Shown here: positions 18,245 through 27,774 of the stretch, piece after piece | Layout: each line of letters opens with the position of its first letter | Position numbering within the stretch: the stretch's first letter is position 1 | Assembly: GCA_024236155.1 (NCBI GenBank) | Contig: JACKLA010000001.1 | Coordinates: forward strand, 1,178,001 to 1,242,000 | Reading direction: 5' to 3' | Source of the DNA: Sphingomonadaceae bacterium | GTDB taxonomy: Bacteria > Pseudomonadota > Alphaproteobacteria > Sphingomonadales > Sphingomonadaceae | DNA length: 64,000 nt | The notes under the pieces: generated by a model | The model's database searches: none | What the model saw: only the letters and a program-made list of their open reading frames with translations | What the model was told of the DNA's origin: nothing | Made by a program: the position numbers and the translations under genes

Positions 18245-18544
18245 ATGCGTTCGATAACCCGCCTTTTTGCCCTCGCGCTTGCCGCCATGCCGACTGCCGC
18301 CTTTGCGCAGGCTGCCGACCCGCAGGGTTCCGGCCCGATCGTCGCCGCGCTCGGCTGGTTGCAGGGTACGCTGCTGGGCAATGTCGCGACGGCAGTTGCA
18401 GTGATGGCTGTTGCCGCCGTCGGCTTCATGATGCTGACCGGCCGGCTCAACTGGCGTTTCGGCGCGACCGTGATCATCGGCTGCTTCATCCTTTTCGGGG
18501 CAGCCTCGATCGTGGCGGGCATCCAGGGCGCGGCCGGGGGCTGA
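18245..18544 (+). CDS. virB2: VirB2/TrbC-type pilin
   Basis: A 99-residue small membrane protein with a signal peptide (cleavage near AAFAQ). Two hydrophobic helices follow (about 43-65 and 73-93) with a short basic loop between them (LTGRLNWRFG). This is the layout of VirB2/TrbC major pilins. It follows virB1 without a gap. Confidence 0.88.
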   Translation: MRSITRLFALALAAMPTAAFAQAADPQGSGPIVAALGWLQGTLLGNVATAVAVMAVAAVGFMMLTGRLNWRFGATVIIGCFILFGAASIVAGIQGAAGG

Positions 18545-18550
18545 TGCACC

Positions 18551-18847
18551 ATGGATAGCCCAATGAACGTCCTGGCCCGCCACCCGGTTCACCGCGCGCT
18601 GACCCGCCCGCAAATGTTTGCGGGGGTGACGTATAACTACTTCATCATCAACATGATGGTGACAACCGAACTGTTCCTGATCTTCCAGAGCTGGCTGTCG
18701 CTGCTGGGCGCGCTGGTGATGCATGTGATCGGATATTTCGCCTGCCTGCGCGAACCGCGTATCTTCGACCTGTGGATCACCAAGGTGAGCAAATGCCCGC
18801 GGGTCAAAAATTGGAAACAATGGGGCTGCAACAGCTACGCCCCCTGA
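18551..18847 (+). CDS. virB3: VirB3-like inner-membrane protein
   Basis: A 98-residue protein of the VirB3/TrbD type. The motif HPVHRALTRPQMFAGVTYNYF at the N-terminus and EPRIFDLW after the membrane region are characteristic. Two hydrophobic segments span about residues 32-70. VirB3 anchors the VirB4 ATPase in the inner membrane, and virB4 follows directly. Confidence 0.9.
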   Translation: MDSPMNVLARHPVHRALTRPQMFAGVTYNYFIINMMVTTELFLIFQSWLSLLGALVMHVIGYFACLREPRIFDLWITKVSKCPRVKNWKQWGCNSYAP

Positions 18848-18878
18848 CACACACCGACTCGCCGGAGGGTCGAAACGT

Positions 18879-21299
18879 ATGAGCAAATGGATCGGAGCCG
18901 CTGCCTGGAGCGCGAAGGAAGCCCGCGCGGGCGACCGGTTGCCCTATGCGCGCCTGCTCGACGAAAGCACCGTGCTGCTGCGCGACGGATCGGTGATGAC
19001 CGCGCTGCAGGTGCCCGGCTTGCTGTTCGAAACCGAAGACACCATCGCGCTCAACGCCCATGCGGCGACGCGCGAGGTTGTGCTGCGCTCGACGCTCGAT
19101 GCGCGCTTCGTGATGTACCACCATGTGGTGCGCCGCAGGGTCGAGGTGGAACTCGATGCCGAATTCGACGATGCGCTGTCGGCGCATATCGACCGGCGGT
19201 GGAAAGAACGGCTGGGCAAGGGCGCGCTGTTCATCAACGACCAGTTCGTCACGCTGATCCGCCGCCCGGCGCGCGGCAAGGCGGGCCTGGCCGAACGTGC
19301 CGCCAAATTCTTCAAGGGCAAGCGCGACAAGGAATACACCTACGACCCGAAGGATGTGCGCGCGCTGAAGGCCGCTGCCACGGGCCTCGTCGCCTCGCTG
19401 CAAAGCTATGGTGCGGCCATCCTTGGCGAATACGAAGCGCAAGAGGGCCGGACCAACTCCGAACTGCTCGAACTGCTGAGCGCGCTCTACAATGGCGAGA
19501 TGCGCCCGGTGCGCAAACCGTCGGACGAAACCGATATCGGCCACATGCTGCCCTATCGCCGCACCAGCTTCGGCCTCGATGCGATGGAGCAGCGCGGGGC
19601 GGACGATCCCGATTTCTCCGCCATCCTCAGTCTCAAGGACTATCCCGACGCGACCTCGCCCGGCCTGCTCGACGGGTTGCTGCGCCTGCCGTTCGAGATG
19701 ATCGTGACCGAAAGCTACGCGCCTTACGAGCGCCAGAGCGCGCGCGAGCGGATGGATCTGGCGATCCGCCGCCTGCGCTCGGCAGACGAGGAAGCAGTGG
19801 CCGAACGCAACGATATGCTCACCGCGCGTGACGAGTTGGGCAATGGCGCGGTCGGCTTCGGCGATCACCACCTGTCGGTGCTGGTGCGCGAAACCGACCT
19901 TGCCCGGCTCGATGAAGCGAGCGCCGCCTGCGCCGCCGCGCTTGCCGATACCGGCGCGATCGCGGTGCGCGAGGATACCAATCTCGAACCCGCCTTCTGG
20001 GCGCAGTTCCCCGGCAATGAAGGCTATATCGTGCGCCGCTCGATGATATCGAGCGCGAATATGGCAAGCTTCGGTTCGCTCCACGGCTTCGCGCTGGGGC
20101 AGGCGCATGGCAACCACTGGGGCGATGCGGTGACGCTGCTGGAAACCACCAGCGCAACGCCGTTCTTCTTCAACTTCCACAATGGCGACCTGGGCAATTT
20201 CTCGGTCATCGGCCCGTCGGGTTCGGGCAAGACGGTGGTGATGAACTTCCTTGCCGCACAGGCGCAGAAATTCGCTCCGCGCACCGTATTGTTCGACAAG
20301 GATCGCGGCGGCGAGCTGTTCATTCGCGGCATTGGCGGGCGTTACGACCGGATCAGCGCGGGCGAACCGAGCGGCTTCAACCCGCTGGCGCTGCCCGATA
20401 CGCCGGTCAACCGCGCCTTCCTGCGCGATTGGCTCGGCGTGCTGCTCAAGGCCGAGGGGCCGGAAGAAGCCGCGACTATCGCCGAAGCGGTCGACGCGAC
20501 CTATTCCAACGATCCTTCGCTGCGCCGCCTGCGCCACTTCAAGGAATTGCTGTCGGGCACCCGCCGACCCAAGCCGGGCGATCTTGCTGATCGCCTTGCA
20601 GCGTGGATCGGAGAGGGTGAGAACGGCTGGCTGTTCGACAATGCGCAGGACCGGCTCGACCTCGACAACCGCGTGCTCGGCTTCGACATGACCGCGCTGC
20701 TGGAAAATCCCAAGCTGCGCACGCCGACCATGATGTACCTGTTCCACCGCATCGACGAGCGGTTGGACGGCAACCCGACGATGATCCTGATCGACGAGGG
20801 CTGGAAGGCGCTCGATGACGAGGTCTTCGCCGCGCGCATCCGTGACTGGCTCAAGACTTTGCGCAAACGCAATGCACTGGTCGGCTTCGCCACCCAGTCG
20901 GCCCGCGATGCGCTGGAAAGCCGCATCTCCACCGCGCTGGTCGAGCAGACCGCGACCATGGTGTTCATGCCCAACAGCCGCGCGCGCAGCGAGGATTATT
21001 GCGATGGCTTCGGCCTGACCGAACACGAGCTGTCGATCATCCGCTCGCTGCCCGCACACAGCCGCTGCTTCCTCGTCCGCCAGCCCGATGCCAGCGTCGT
21101 GGTCCGGCTCGACTTGTCGAATGCGCCCGAAGTGCTGACCATCCTTTCAGGGCGCGAGGCATCAGTACGCCGCCTCGACCTGCTGCGCGAAGCAGTGGGT
21201 GACGAGCCGAGCGAATGGTATCCCGCGCTGACCGGCCATACATGGCCCGGTCTTGGCCCCGAGGCGCCCGAAGGCGGGCTGTGGGAGGCTGCCGAGTGA
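18879..21299 (+). CDS. virB4: VirB4 secretion ATPase
   Basis: An 806-residue ATPase that powers assembly and transport by the type IV system. The N-terminal CagE/TrbE/VirB domain covers about residues 1-400. Walker A is GPSGSGKT at about 445-452, and Walker B is LIDEGWKALDD at about 636. The length is normal for VirB4. The start ATG 18879 has GGAGGG upstream. The stop overlaps the GTG of virB6, so the two are translationally coupled. Confidence 0.96.
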   Translation: MSKWIGAAAWSAKEARAGDRLPYARLLDESTVLLRDGSVMTALQVPGLLFETEDTIALNAHAATREVVLRSTLDARFVMYHHVVRRRVEVELDAEFDDALSAHIDRRWKERLGKGALFINDQFVTLIRRPARGKAGLAERAAKFFKGKRDKEYTYDPKDVRALKAAATGLVASLQSYGAAILGEYEAQEGRTNSELLELLSALYNGEMRPVRKPSDETDIGHMLPYRRTSFGLDAMEQRGADDPDFSAILSLKDYPDATSPGLLDGLLRLPFEMIVTESYAPYERQSARERMDLAIRRLRSADEEAVAERNDMLTARDELGNGAVGFGDHHLSVLVRETDLARLDEASAACAAALADTGAIAVREDTNLEPAFWAQFPGNEGYIVRRSMISSANMASFGSLHGFALGQAHGNHWGDAVTLLETTSATPFFFNFHNGDLGNFSVIGPSGSGKTVVMNFLAAQAQKFAPRTVLFDKDRGGELFIRGIGGRYDRISAGEPSGFNPLALPDTPVNRAFLRDWLGVLLKAEGPEEAATIAEAVDATYSNDPSLRRLRHFKELLSGTRRPKPGDLADRLAAWIGEGENGWLFDNAQDRLDLDNRVLGFDMTALLENPKLRTPTMMYLFHRIDERLDGNPTMILIDEGWKALDDEVFAARIRDWLKTLRKRNALVGFATQSARDALESRISTALVEQTATMVFMPNSRARSEDYCDGFGLTEHELSIIRSLPAHSRCFLVRQPDASVVVRLDLSNAPEVLTILSGREASVRRLDLLREAVGDEPSEWYPALTGHTWPGLGPEAPEGGLWEAAE

Positions 21300-22522
21300 A
21301 CGCGACCTGCGACCAGGCGAAGGCCGAAGTCGGCAATGGCGTGGCGGCCGCGCTGCGCGCGGTCGACTGCACCGCCAACGAGCTGACGGGGGCGGCCTTC
21401 GGGCGGCTGTTCGCACCGGGCGGGGCGATGGGGCCGACGCTTACGATCCTGCTCGCAATCTTCATCGCCCTGTTCGGCATCGCGCTGCTGCTTGGGCGAA
21501 CCAATCTTTCGATCAAGTCGCTCGTCCCGCGCATGATGACGCTGGGGCTGGTGCTGACTTTCGCCACCAGCTGGGCGGCCTATCAGGGCGTGGTGTGGAA
21601 CCTTGCGCTGCTCGGGCCGGACTGGATTGCAACCACGCTGTCGGGCACGCAGGGTTCGGCAACGGCGGTCTTTGCCGACAAGCTGGATGTGGTCTTTGCC
21701 GCGATCGAACAGGCAACGCAGGATCCGCAGCAGGCGCAACCTGTGGAAGGAGGCGCGGCAGCCGCCGCCAGCGAGGAGATATCCGCCTTCTCGCCCGAGG
21801 GTATCTTGTGGATGGGGGCCATGATCCTGCTGCTCGGCACGGTTGGCGTGCTGGTGACCGCGCGCATCGCGCTGGCAGTGCTTGTTGCGCTGGGTCCGGT
21901 CTTCGTGGTGATGGCGCTGTTCCCGGCCACGCGAGGGCTGTTCACCGGCTGGCTCAAGGGTGTGGTGATGCTTGCGATCACCCCGTTATTCGCCGTGCTG
22001 GCGGGCGGTGTGATGCTGGAGATCAGCATTCCGATCCTGTCCGGTCTCAACACCGCGCCCGGCGAAGTCGCGCTGCGTCCGGCAGTCGCCTTCTTTGTGC
22101 TCGCCTTCGTGCATATGGCGCTGATGATCCTGACCCTGAGGGTAAGCGGCAAGATGGTCGCCGGCTGGAATGTGTTTGGCCTCGTATCCGAGAAGGGCGA
22201 GGGGCGGGGCAGCGCCGCCAGCTCTGCTCCCGCGCCCGCACCGCAGCGCCAACAGGCGGTGCAATCGACCGCACAGGCGGCAGGCATGTCGAACCCGCCG
22301 CGCCGTATCGCCGTGTCGGGTGTACCCGCCGCTGCACCGGCAAACGATGCCAGCGGATCGGGCGGCACCACCCAGCGCACGACCAAGGTCTTCGCCACCT
22401 CTTCAGCGTCTGGTCAGGCGCAAACCGCCAGCACACCGCCATCACGCGCGCAGGGCATCGGTAACCGTTTCCGCCCCGCGCATTCGGGCGCGCTGGCCCG
22501 CTCAACGGAGAAAATGAAATGA
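21296..22522 (+). CDS. virB6: VirB6-like polytopic membrane protein
   Basis: A 408-residue inner-membrane channel component. It has about six hydrophobic segments in the first 300 residues and a VirB6-type core (VLVALGPVFVVMALFPATRGLFTGWLKGVVMLA). The C-terminal 110 residues are low-complexity and rich in alanine, serine, proline and glutamine, and are probably exposed. I chose GTG 21296, overlapping the virB4 stop as GTGA. The stop overlaps the virB9 start. Confidence 0.92.
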   Translation: MNATCDQAKAEVGNGVAAALRAVDCTANELTGAAFGRLFAPGGAMGPTLTILLAIFIALFGIALLLGRTNLSIKSLVPRMMTLGLVLTFATSWAAYQGVVWNLALLGPDWIATTLSGTQGSATAVFADKLDVVFAAIEQATQDPQQAQPVEGGAAAAASEEISAFSPEGILWMGAMILLLGTVGVLVTARIALAVLVALGPVFVVMALFPATRGLFTGWLKGVVMLAITPLFAVLAGGVMLEISIPILSGLNTAPGEVALRPAVAFFVLAFVHMALMILTLRVSGKMVAGWNVFGLVSEKGEGRGSAASSAPAPAPQRQQAVQSTAQAAGMSNPPRRIAVSGVPAAAPANDASGSGGTTQRTTKVFATSSASGQAQTASTPPSRAQGIGNRFRPAHSGALARSTEKMK

Positions 22523-23310
22523 TCCGCGCAGGATTACCCGCGCCCTCTCTTGCCTTGGCGGCGTTGATGCTGCTCGCCACCCCTGCGCTGGCCGATGATC
22601 CGCGCCTTGTCGAAAAGCTCTACGATCCGAATAGCGTCGTGCGGATCGAAGGCCAGACCAAGGTACAGGCGACGATCAAGTTCGGTGAAGACGAACAGAT
22701 CGAAAATGTCGCCATCGGCGATAGCACCACGTGGCAAGTCACGCCCAACAAGCGCGCCAACCTGCTGTTCGTGAAACCGCTTTCGACGACCGCCTCGACC
22801 AATATGACGGTCATCACCAACAAGCGGACATATCTGTTCGATCTTGTCGCCAGCCCGCGGGCCAAGCCGCTCTATGTCCTCAGTTTCACCTATCCCGACG
22901 AGCCGGAAGATGAGGAACAGCTGGCCCAGCCGATGCGCGAAACCGCATCCGAAATCGAGCTTGCTGCAGCGACCGACCCCTATGCGGTGGTCGATCCGGC
23001 GCAGCTCAATTTCGAATGGGCGGGCAAGGGCGACCGCGAATTATTGCCAAGCCAGACCTATGACAATGGCGACGCGACTTTCCTCACCTGGCCAACCGGC
23101 TCGCCGGTCCCAGCGATCCTCGTGCGTGACGAGAAGGGCACCGAGGGCCCCGTCAATTTCACCGTGCGCGGTGATGTGATCGTGGTCGAGGGTGTGCCGC
23201 GCGAAATCATCCTGCGTTCGGGCGAGGATTCCGCAACGCTGACCAACACCGGCCCTGTGCGGGCCGCCCGTGTCCCGGCTTCGGCTGCGCTTGCGCAGTC
23301 GGACCGTTAG
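22519..23310 (+). CDS. virB9: VirB9/TrbG outer-membrane core protein
   Basis: A 263-residue periplasmic/outer-membrane component. It has a signal peptide (ending ATPALA) and the VirB9 pattern: KVQATIKFGEDEQIENVAIGDSTTWQV in the N-terminal half and LNFEWAGKGDRELLPSQTYDNGDATFL in the C-terminal half. VirB9 forms the outer ring with VirB10 and normally VirB7. No VirB7 lipoprotein gene is seen next to it. It begins inside the last codons of virB6 (ATGA). Confidence 0.93.
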   Translation: MIRAGLPAPSLALAALMLLATPALADDPRLVEKLYDPNSVVRIEGQTKVQATIKFGEDEQIENVAIGDSTTWQVTPNKRANLLFVKPLSTTASTNMTVITNKRTYLFDLVASPRAKPLYVLSFTYPDEPEDEEQLAQPMRETASEIELAAATDPYAVVDPAQLNFEWAGKGDRELLPSQTYDNGDATFLTWPTGSPVPAILVRDEKGTEGPVNFTVRGDVIVVEGVPREIILRSGEDSATLTNTGPVRAARVPASAALAQSDR

Positions 23311-23324
23311 GAGGAGGCTGAACT

Positions 23325-24476
23325 ATGCGTCTTGCCATGCGTCTTCCCGCGAAGAATGGCGGCTCAGGTGGGGGCGGCGGAGACGGCGTCGACCCGCGCG
23401 AGCAGCAATCGGCGGAGGTCATCGACCTCGCCAGCCGCAATGCCTATCCTTCGGTCACCCAGCGCAAGGGCGCGTCGGACGGGCTGGGGCTGGCTGCGGG
23501 TGTTGCCGTGGTCGCACTGCTCGGCTTTGCCGCCTTCTGGGGCATGAACAGCGCCCGCACTTCAGGGGACGAAGCCACGGGCGTGCAGCCCGCGCAGGTG
23601 CCACAGCAAGCCGCTGCCGCAACCCCGCTGTCGCAAATCCCGATCCAGCAGCCGGTAACCGGGGCTGTCGCACCCAATCCCAATATCAACCGTCCTGACC
23701 CGGCACCGCAGCCGGTGCTGTCGCGCGATCCGGGGGCCTATGGGGTGCCTGCGGCCAATCCCTACGCGACTCCCACGCTGGTGTTCGATGCCGGGGGTTC
23801 GCCGATCGGTTCGGTTGCTGTTCCAGCCGCCGCGATTACCGGTGATCCGGCTGCCGCTGCGGCTGCCACCGGAAATTCGGCTGCCGATTTCGCCAGCCGT
23901 GTCGGCGGTGTGGGCGGATCGACCGCGCAGGCCCGCGCCATGGTCAATCCGAAGACTACGGTGACGCAGGGCACTTTGATCCCTGCAATCCTCGAAACCG
24001 CGATCGATACCGATGTGCCGGGCTATGTCCGCGCGGTGGTGAGCCAGGACGTGCGCAGCTTTGACGGGACCAGGGTGCTGGTCCCGCGCAGCAGCCGGTT
24101 GATCGGGCAATACCAGTCGGGTGTGCAGAACGGCCAGAAGCGTGCCTATGTCATCTGGACCCGGCTGATCCGGCCCGATGGGGCATCGGTCAACCTGCAA
24201 TCCCCGGCGGTGGGTTTCGACGGGACGACCGGTCTCAGGGGTGAGGTCGATTCGCGCTTCTTCCAGCGTTTCGGTTCCGCGATGCTGCTTTCGGTCGTTG
24301 GCGGGCTTTCGGCCATTGGTAGCGGCGGTGCCGGACTGATCGTAGGCGGCGGCGGACAGGCTGCGGCAACTGCGGCGCAGCAGGATGGGCAGATCGGACC
24401 GGTGATCCGCGTGCGCGTCGGCGCGCCGATCCGTGTCTTCACCGCGCGCGATCTCGACTTCTCGCAGGTCGACTGA
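23325..24476 (+). CDS. virB10: VirB10/TrbI core-complex protein
   Basis: A 383-residue scaffold that links the inner and outer membranes. It has a cytoplasmic N-terminus, one membrane helix (GLAAGVAVVALLGFAAFWGM, about 49-68), a long Pro/Ala/Gln-rich periplasmic linker and the C-terminal TrbI domain (GTLIPAILETAIDTDVPGYV, GTRVLVPRSSRLIGQY, RVGAPIRVFTARDLDF). It follows virB9 by 14 bp, leaving no room for virB8, which usually precedes virB9. Confidence 0.95.
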   Translation: MRLAMRLPAKNGGSGGGGGDGVDPREQQSAEVIDLASRNAYPSVTQRKGASDGLGLAAGVAVVALLGFAAFWGMNSARTSGDEATGVQPAQVPQQAAAATPLSQIPIQQPVTGAVAPNPNINRPDPAPQPVLSRDPGAYGVPAANPYATPTLVFDAGGSPIGSVAVPAAAITGDPAAAAAATGNSAADFASRVGGVGGSTAQARAMVNPKTTVTQGTLIPAILETAIDTDVPGYVRAVVSQDVRSFDGTRVLVPRSSRLIGQYQSGVQNGQKRAYVIWTRLIRPDGASVNLQSPAVGFDGTTGLRGEVDSRFFQRFGSAMLLSVVGGLSAIGSGGAGLIVGGGGQAAATAAQQDGQIGPVIRVRVGAPIRVFTARDLDFSQVD

Positions 24477-24484
24477 GCGCAGGC

Positions 24485-25483
24485 ATGAGCGCCGATATCC
24501 ACTCTCTGCCTTCGAGCGAACCGGTAAGCGGAGAGCGCAGCGTCTATCTCGACGCCTATCTCGCGCCATTCCGCCGCTGGCTCGACCGTGACACGGTGAC
24601 CGAAATCATGGTCAACCGCCCGGGTGAGGTGTGGATCGAGGATGCCGCATCGCCCGGCATGCAGAAGATCGAGACGCCGGATATCGACGACAAGCTGGTC
24701 CAGCGACTGGCCGAACAGGTCGCACGGGTCAGCCACCAGGGTATCAACCGCGAACATCCGCTGCTTGGGGCAACATTGCCCGATGGTGCGCGTGTCCAGT
24801 TTTGCGGACCACCGGCCAGCCGCAAGCACTGGGTGATGGCGATCCGGCGCCACCGGCGGCTCGACCTGCCGCTCGATGCCTATGATGCAGGTCCGCTTGC
24901 ACCGCCGAGCGAGGGCGCGATGCCCGATGCGCAGCAGCAACCCATCGCCTACCTGCGCGAGGCGATCCGCCAGCGGCGCACGATCCTGATTTCGGGCGGC
25001 ACATCGACCGGCAAGACGACCTTCCTCAACGCCATGCTCGGCGAGATTCCGAAGCATGAACGCGTGGTGCTGGTCGAGGATACGCCCGAACTCAAACTGC
25101 CGGGCGAAAACGGCGTCGGCCTCGTCGCGGTGAAGGGCGAGTTGGGCGAGGCGAAGGTGACCGCCAACGAATTGCTGCAGGCGGCGCTGCGCCTGCGCCC
25201 GGACCGGATCGTGCTGGGCGAGTTGCGCGGGGCGGAATCGGTCAGCTTCCTGCGCGCGATCAACACTGGCCATCCGGGCAGTTTCTCGACCATCCACGCC
25301 AATTCGCTGCGCGGCGCGCTCGAGCAATTGTCGCTGATGGTGATGCAGACCGGCATCGGGCTGACCCGTTCGGACACCATTGCCTATGCCGCGTCGGTGA
25401 TCGACGTGATCGTCCAGCTGGGCCGCGATGCATCGGGCAAGCGCGGCATCGCGCAGATCGCCGACAGCCGGGATCTTGTGTGA
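24485..25483 (+). CDS. virB11: VirB11 secretion ATPase
   Basis: A 332-residue hexameric traffic ATPase. Walker A is GGTSTGKT at about residues 170-177. The Asp box (LVEDTPELKL), Walker B (RIVLGELRGAE) and His box (GHPGSFSTIHANS) are all present. It is the last clear T4SS gene; ppk starts 134 bp further on. No virD4 coupling protein follows. Confidence 0.96.
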   Translation: MSADIHSLPSSEPVSGERSVYLDAYLAPFRRWLDRDTVTEIMVNRPGEVWIEDAASPGMQKIETPDIDDKLVQRLAEQVARVSHQGINREHPLLGATLPDGARVQFCGPPASRKHWVMAIRRHRRLDLPLDAYDAGPLAPPSEGAMPDAQQQPIAYLREAIRQRRTILISGGTSTGKTTFLNAMLGEIPKHERVVLVEDTPELKLPGENGVGLVAVKGELGEAKVTANELLQAALRLRPDRIVLGELRGAESVSFLRAINTGHPGSFSTIHANSLRGALEQLSLMVMQTGIGLTRSDTIAYAASVIDVIVQLGRDASGKRGIAQIADSRDLV

Positions 25484-25617
25484 CCCGATAAACGCTTGGC
25501 GAGTATGACCGTTCTGTGTCATCGGACAGATGACGATTTACACGGAGCGCCACGCGTATCACCGGGAAGCCCATCATCCACGCCAATGACGACGCGGCAC
25601 TGGGCCGCGTAGGACTT

Positions 25618-27774
25618 ATGAGCAGCCAGATCGCCGCCAATCTCGACGAGCATTACGAGCACTCGGAAGAGGCGGCGGATCGTTACATCAACCGCGAGCT
25701 GAGCTGGCTGGCGTTCAACACCCGCGTGCTGGCAGAGGCGCGCAACGAGAATTACCCGCTGCTCGAACGGCTGCGGTTCCTCTCCATATCGGGCAGCAAT
25801 CTCGACGAGTTCATGATGATTCGCGTCGCGGGGCTGGTCGGGCAGGTGCAGCGCGGGATCGAGCGTGTTTCGATCGACGGGCGCAGCCCCTCGCAGCAAC
25901 TCGCAGCGATCCGCGAGGCCGTGCTGGAGATCAACCAGCGACAGCGTGAGAAATGGGCCGAATTGCGTGAATTGCTCGGCGAAGCCGGGATCACGATTGC
26001 GAACAATGTGCGCGTCGAGCCGGAGTCCTATGCTGCGCTGAAAGAGTACTTCCTCGACGAGATCGTGCCGGTGCTGACCCCGCAGGCGCTCGATCCGGCG
26101 CACCCGTTTCCCTTTGTCGCGAATGAGGGGCTGGGGCTGCTCTTCACCCTCACGCGCAAGTCGGACAATACGCAGATCGTCGAGATGGTGCTGGTGCCCA
26201 CCGCGCTGCCACGCTGGGTCCGGGTGCCGGGTGAAAAGGCGGTCTATATCAGTATCGAACGGCTGATCTGCCGTTTCGCCGACCATATGTTCCCCGGCTT
26301 CACCATCGAGGGCGACGGCGCGTTCCGCGTCTTGCGCGACAGCGATATCGAGATCGAGGAAGAGGCCGAGGACCTTGTGCGCACTTTCCGCAGCGCGATC
26401 CAGCGGCGGCGGCGCGGGCAGGTGATCCAGCTCGAGCTGGAGGAGGACTTCGATCCCGTCGCCGAAGCCGTGCTGCTCGAGCAGATGGCATCGGGCGAAA
26501 CAACGATTATCCGCACTGACGGGCTGATCGGGGTCGACGGGCTGGCGGATATCGTCGCCGAGGACCGGCCGGATCTCAAATTCTCCAGCTACAGCCCACG
26601 CTACCCCGAGCGGGTGATGGAGCACGATGGCGATTGCTTCGCTGCGATCCGCGAGAAGGATATCGTGATCCACCACCCCTATGAAAGCTTCGAGGTGGTG
26701 GTCGATTTCCTGCGCCAGGCGGCGAAAGATCCCGATGTCGTGGCAATCAAGCAAACGCTCTATCGTGCAGGCAGCCAGTCGACCGTTATCGCCGCGCTGA
26801 TTGCCGCGGCGGAGGCGGGCAAGTCCGTAACCGCTGTGGTCGAGCTGAAAGCCCGTTTCGACGAAGAGCAGAACCTGCTGTGGGCATCGGAGCTCGAGCG
26901 CGCCGGGGTGCAGGTGATTTACGGCTTCGTCGACTGGAAGACGCACGCGAAGGTTTCGATGGTCGTGCGCCGCGAAGGAGCGAGCTATCGCACCTACTGT
27001 CACTTCGGCACGGGCAATTACCATCCGGTCACCGCCAAGATATATACCGACCTCAGCTATTTCACCGCCGATCCCAAGATCGGGCGCGATGCGGCGCGGA
27101 TGTTCAACTTCGTCACCGGTTATGTCGAACCGCGCAAGACGGGCCAGCTCGCCATCTCGCCCATCGGGCTGCGCGAAAAGATCTATGAGCGCGTCGACAA
27201 GGAAATCGAGAACGCGGCGGCAGGCAAGCCCGCCGGGATTTGGGCCAAGCTCAACTCGCTCACCGATCAAGGCGTGATCGACCGGCTTTATGCCGCCTCG
27301 CAAGCCGGGGTCGAAGTGCAGCTGGTGATCCGCGGCATCTGCTGCCTGCGCGCGGGCGTTGAGGGGCTGTCGGAGAATATCCGCGTCAAATCGATCGTCG
27401 GGCGCTTCCTCGAACACAGCCGCATCTGGGCCTTCGCCAATGGCGACGCGATTCCGGGTGCGAAGAGCAAGGTCTACATCACTTCTGCCGATGCCATGTC
27501 GCGCAACCTCGATCGCCGGGTCGAGGTCATGGTCCCGATCCGCAACAAGACGGTGCATGACCAGGTATTGCAGCAGGTGCTGCTGGCCAATCTGCTCGAC
27601 ACCGAACAGAGCTGGGAACAGCAGCCGGATGGCACCTATGCGCGAATGGAACCGGGCGACAAGCCGTTCAACTGCCACCGCTATTTTATGACCAATCCTT
27701 CGCTTTCCGGACGAGGCGGTTCGCTTGAGGCCGGGGCGGTTCCGAAGCTCGCCCTGCGGCGCGGCGCGGTCTGA
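25618..27774 (+). CDS. ppk: Polyphosphate kinase 1
   Basis: A 718-residue kinase that reversibly makes polyphosphate from ATP. The four-domain PPK1 layout is complete: NRELSWLAFNTRVLAEA at the N-terminus, then two phospholipase-D-like C domains. The two catalytic histidines are H443 (in KTHAKV) and H462 (in YCHFGTGNYH), with the same 19-residue spacing as in E. coli. ATG 25618 has only a weak ribosome site. A small inverted repeat (GTCATC-GGACA-GATGAC, 25518-25534) lies upstream and could be regulatory. The stop overlaps the ppx start by one base (TGATG), so the pair forms a polyphosphate operon. Confidence 0.97.
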   Translation: MSSQIAANLDEHYEHSEEAADRYINRELSWLAFNTRVLAEARNENYPLLERLRFLSISGSNLDEFMMIRVAGLVGQVQRGIERVSIDGRSPSQQLAAIREAVLEINQRQREKWAELRELLGEAGITIANNVRVEPESYAALKEYFLDEIVPVLTPQALDPAHPFPFVANEGLGLLFTLTRKSDNTQIVEMVLVPTALPRWVRVPGEKAVYISIERLICRFADHMFPGFTIEGDGAFRVLRDSDIEIEEEAEDLVRTFRSAIQRRRRGQVIQLELEEDFDPVAEAVLLEQMASGETTIIRTDGLIGVDGLADIVAEDRPDLKFSSYSPRYPERVMEHDGDCFAAIREKDIVIHHPYESFEVVVDFLRQAAKDPDVVAIKQTLYRAGSQSTVIAALIAAAEAGKSVTAVVELKARFDEEQNLLWASELERAGVQVIYGFVDWKTHAKVSMVVRREGASYRTYCHFGTGNYHPVTAKIYTDLSYFTADPKIGRDAARMFNFVTGYVEPRKTGQLAISPIGLREKIYERVDKEIENAAAGKPAGIWAKLNSLTDQGVIDRLYAASQAGVEVQLVIRGICCLRAGVEGLSENIRVKSIVGRFLEHSRIWAFANGDAIPGAKSKVYITSADAMSRNLDRRVEVMVPIRNKTVHDQVLQQVLLANLLDTEQSWEQQPDGTYARMEPGDKPFNCHRYFMTNPSLSGRGGSLEAGAVPKLALRRGAV

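Noticed and set aside
18804..21059. A 751-codon minus-strand frame opposite virB4
   Set aside because: It is an antisense shadow; virB4 has full family motifs on the other strand.
23310..23325. A hidden virB7 or virB8 gene between virB9 and virB10
   Set aside because: Only 14 bp lie between the two genes.
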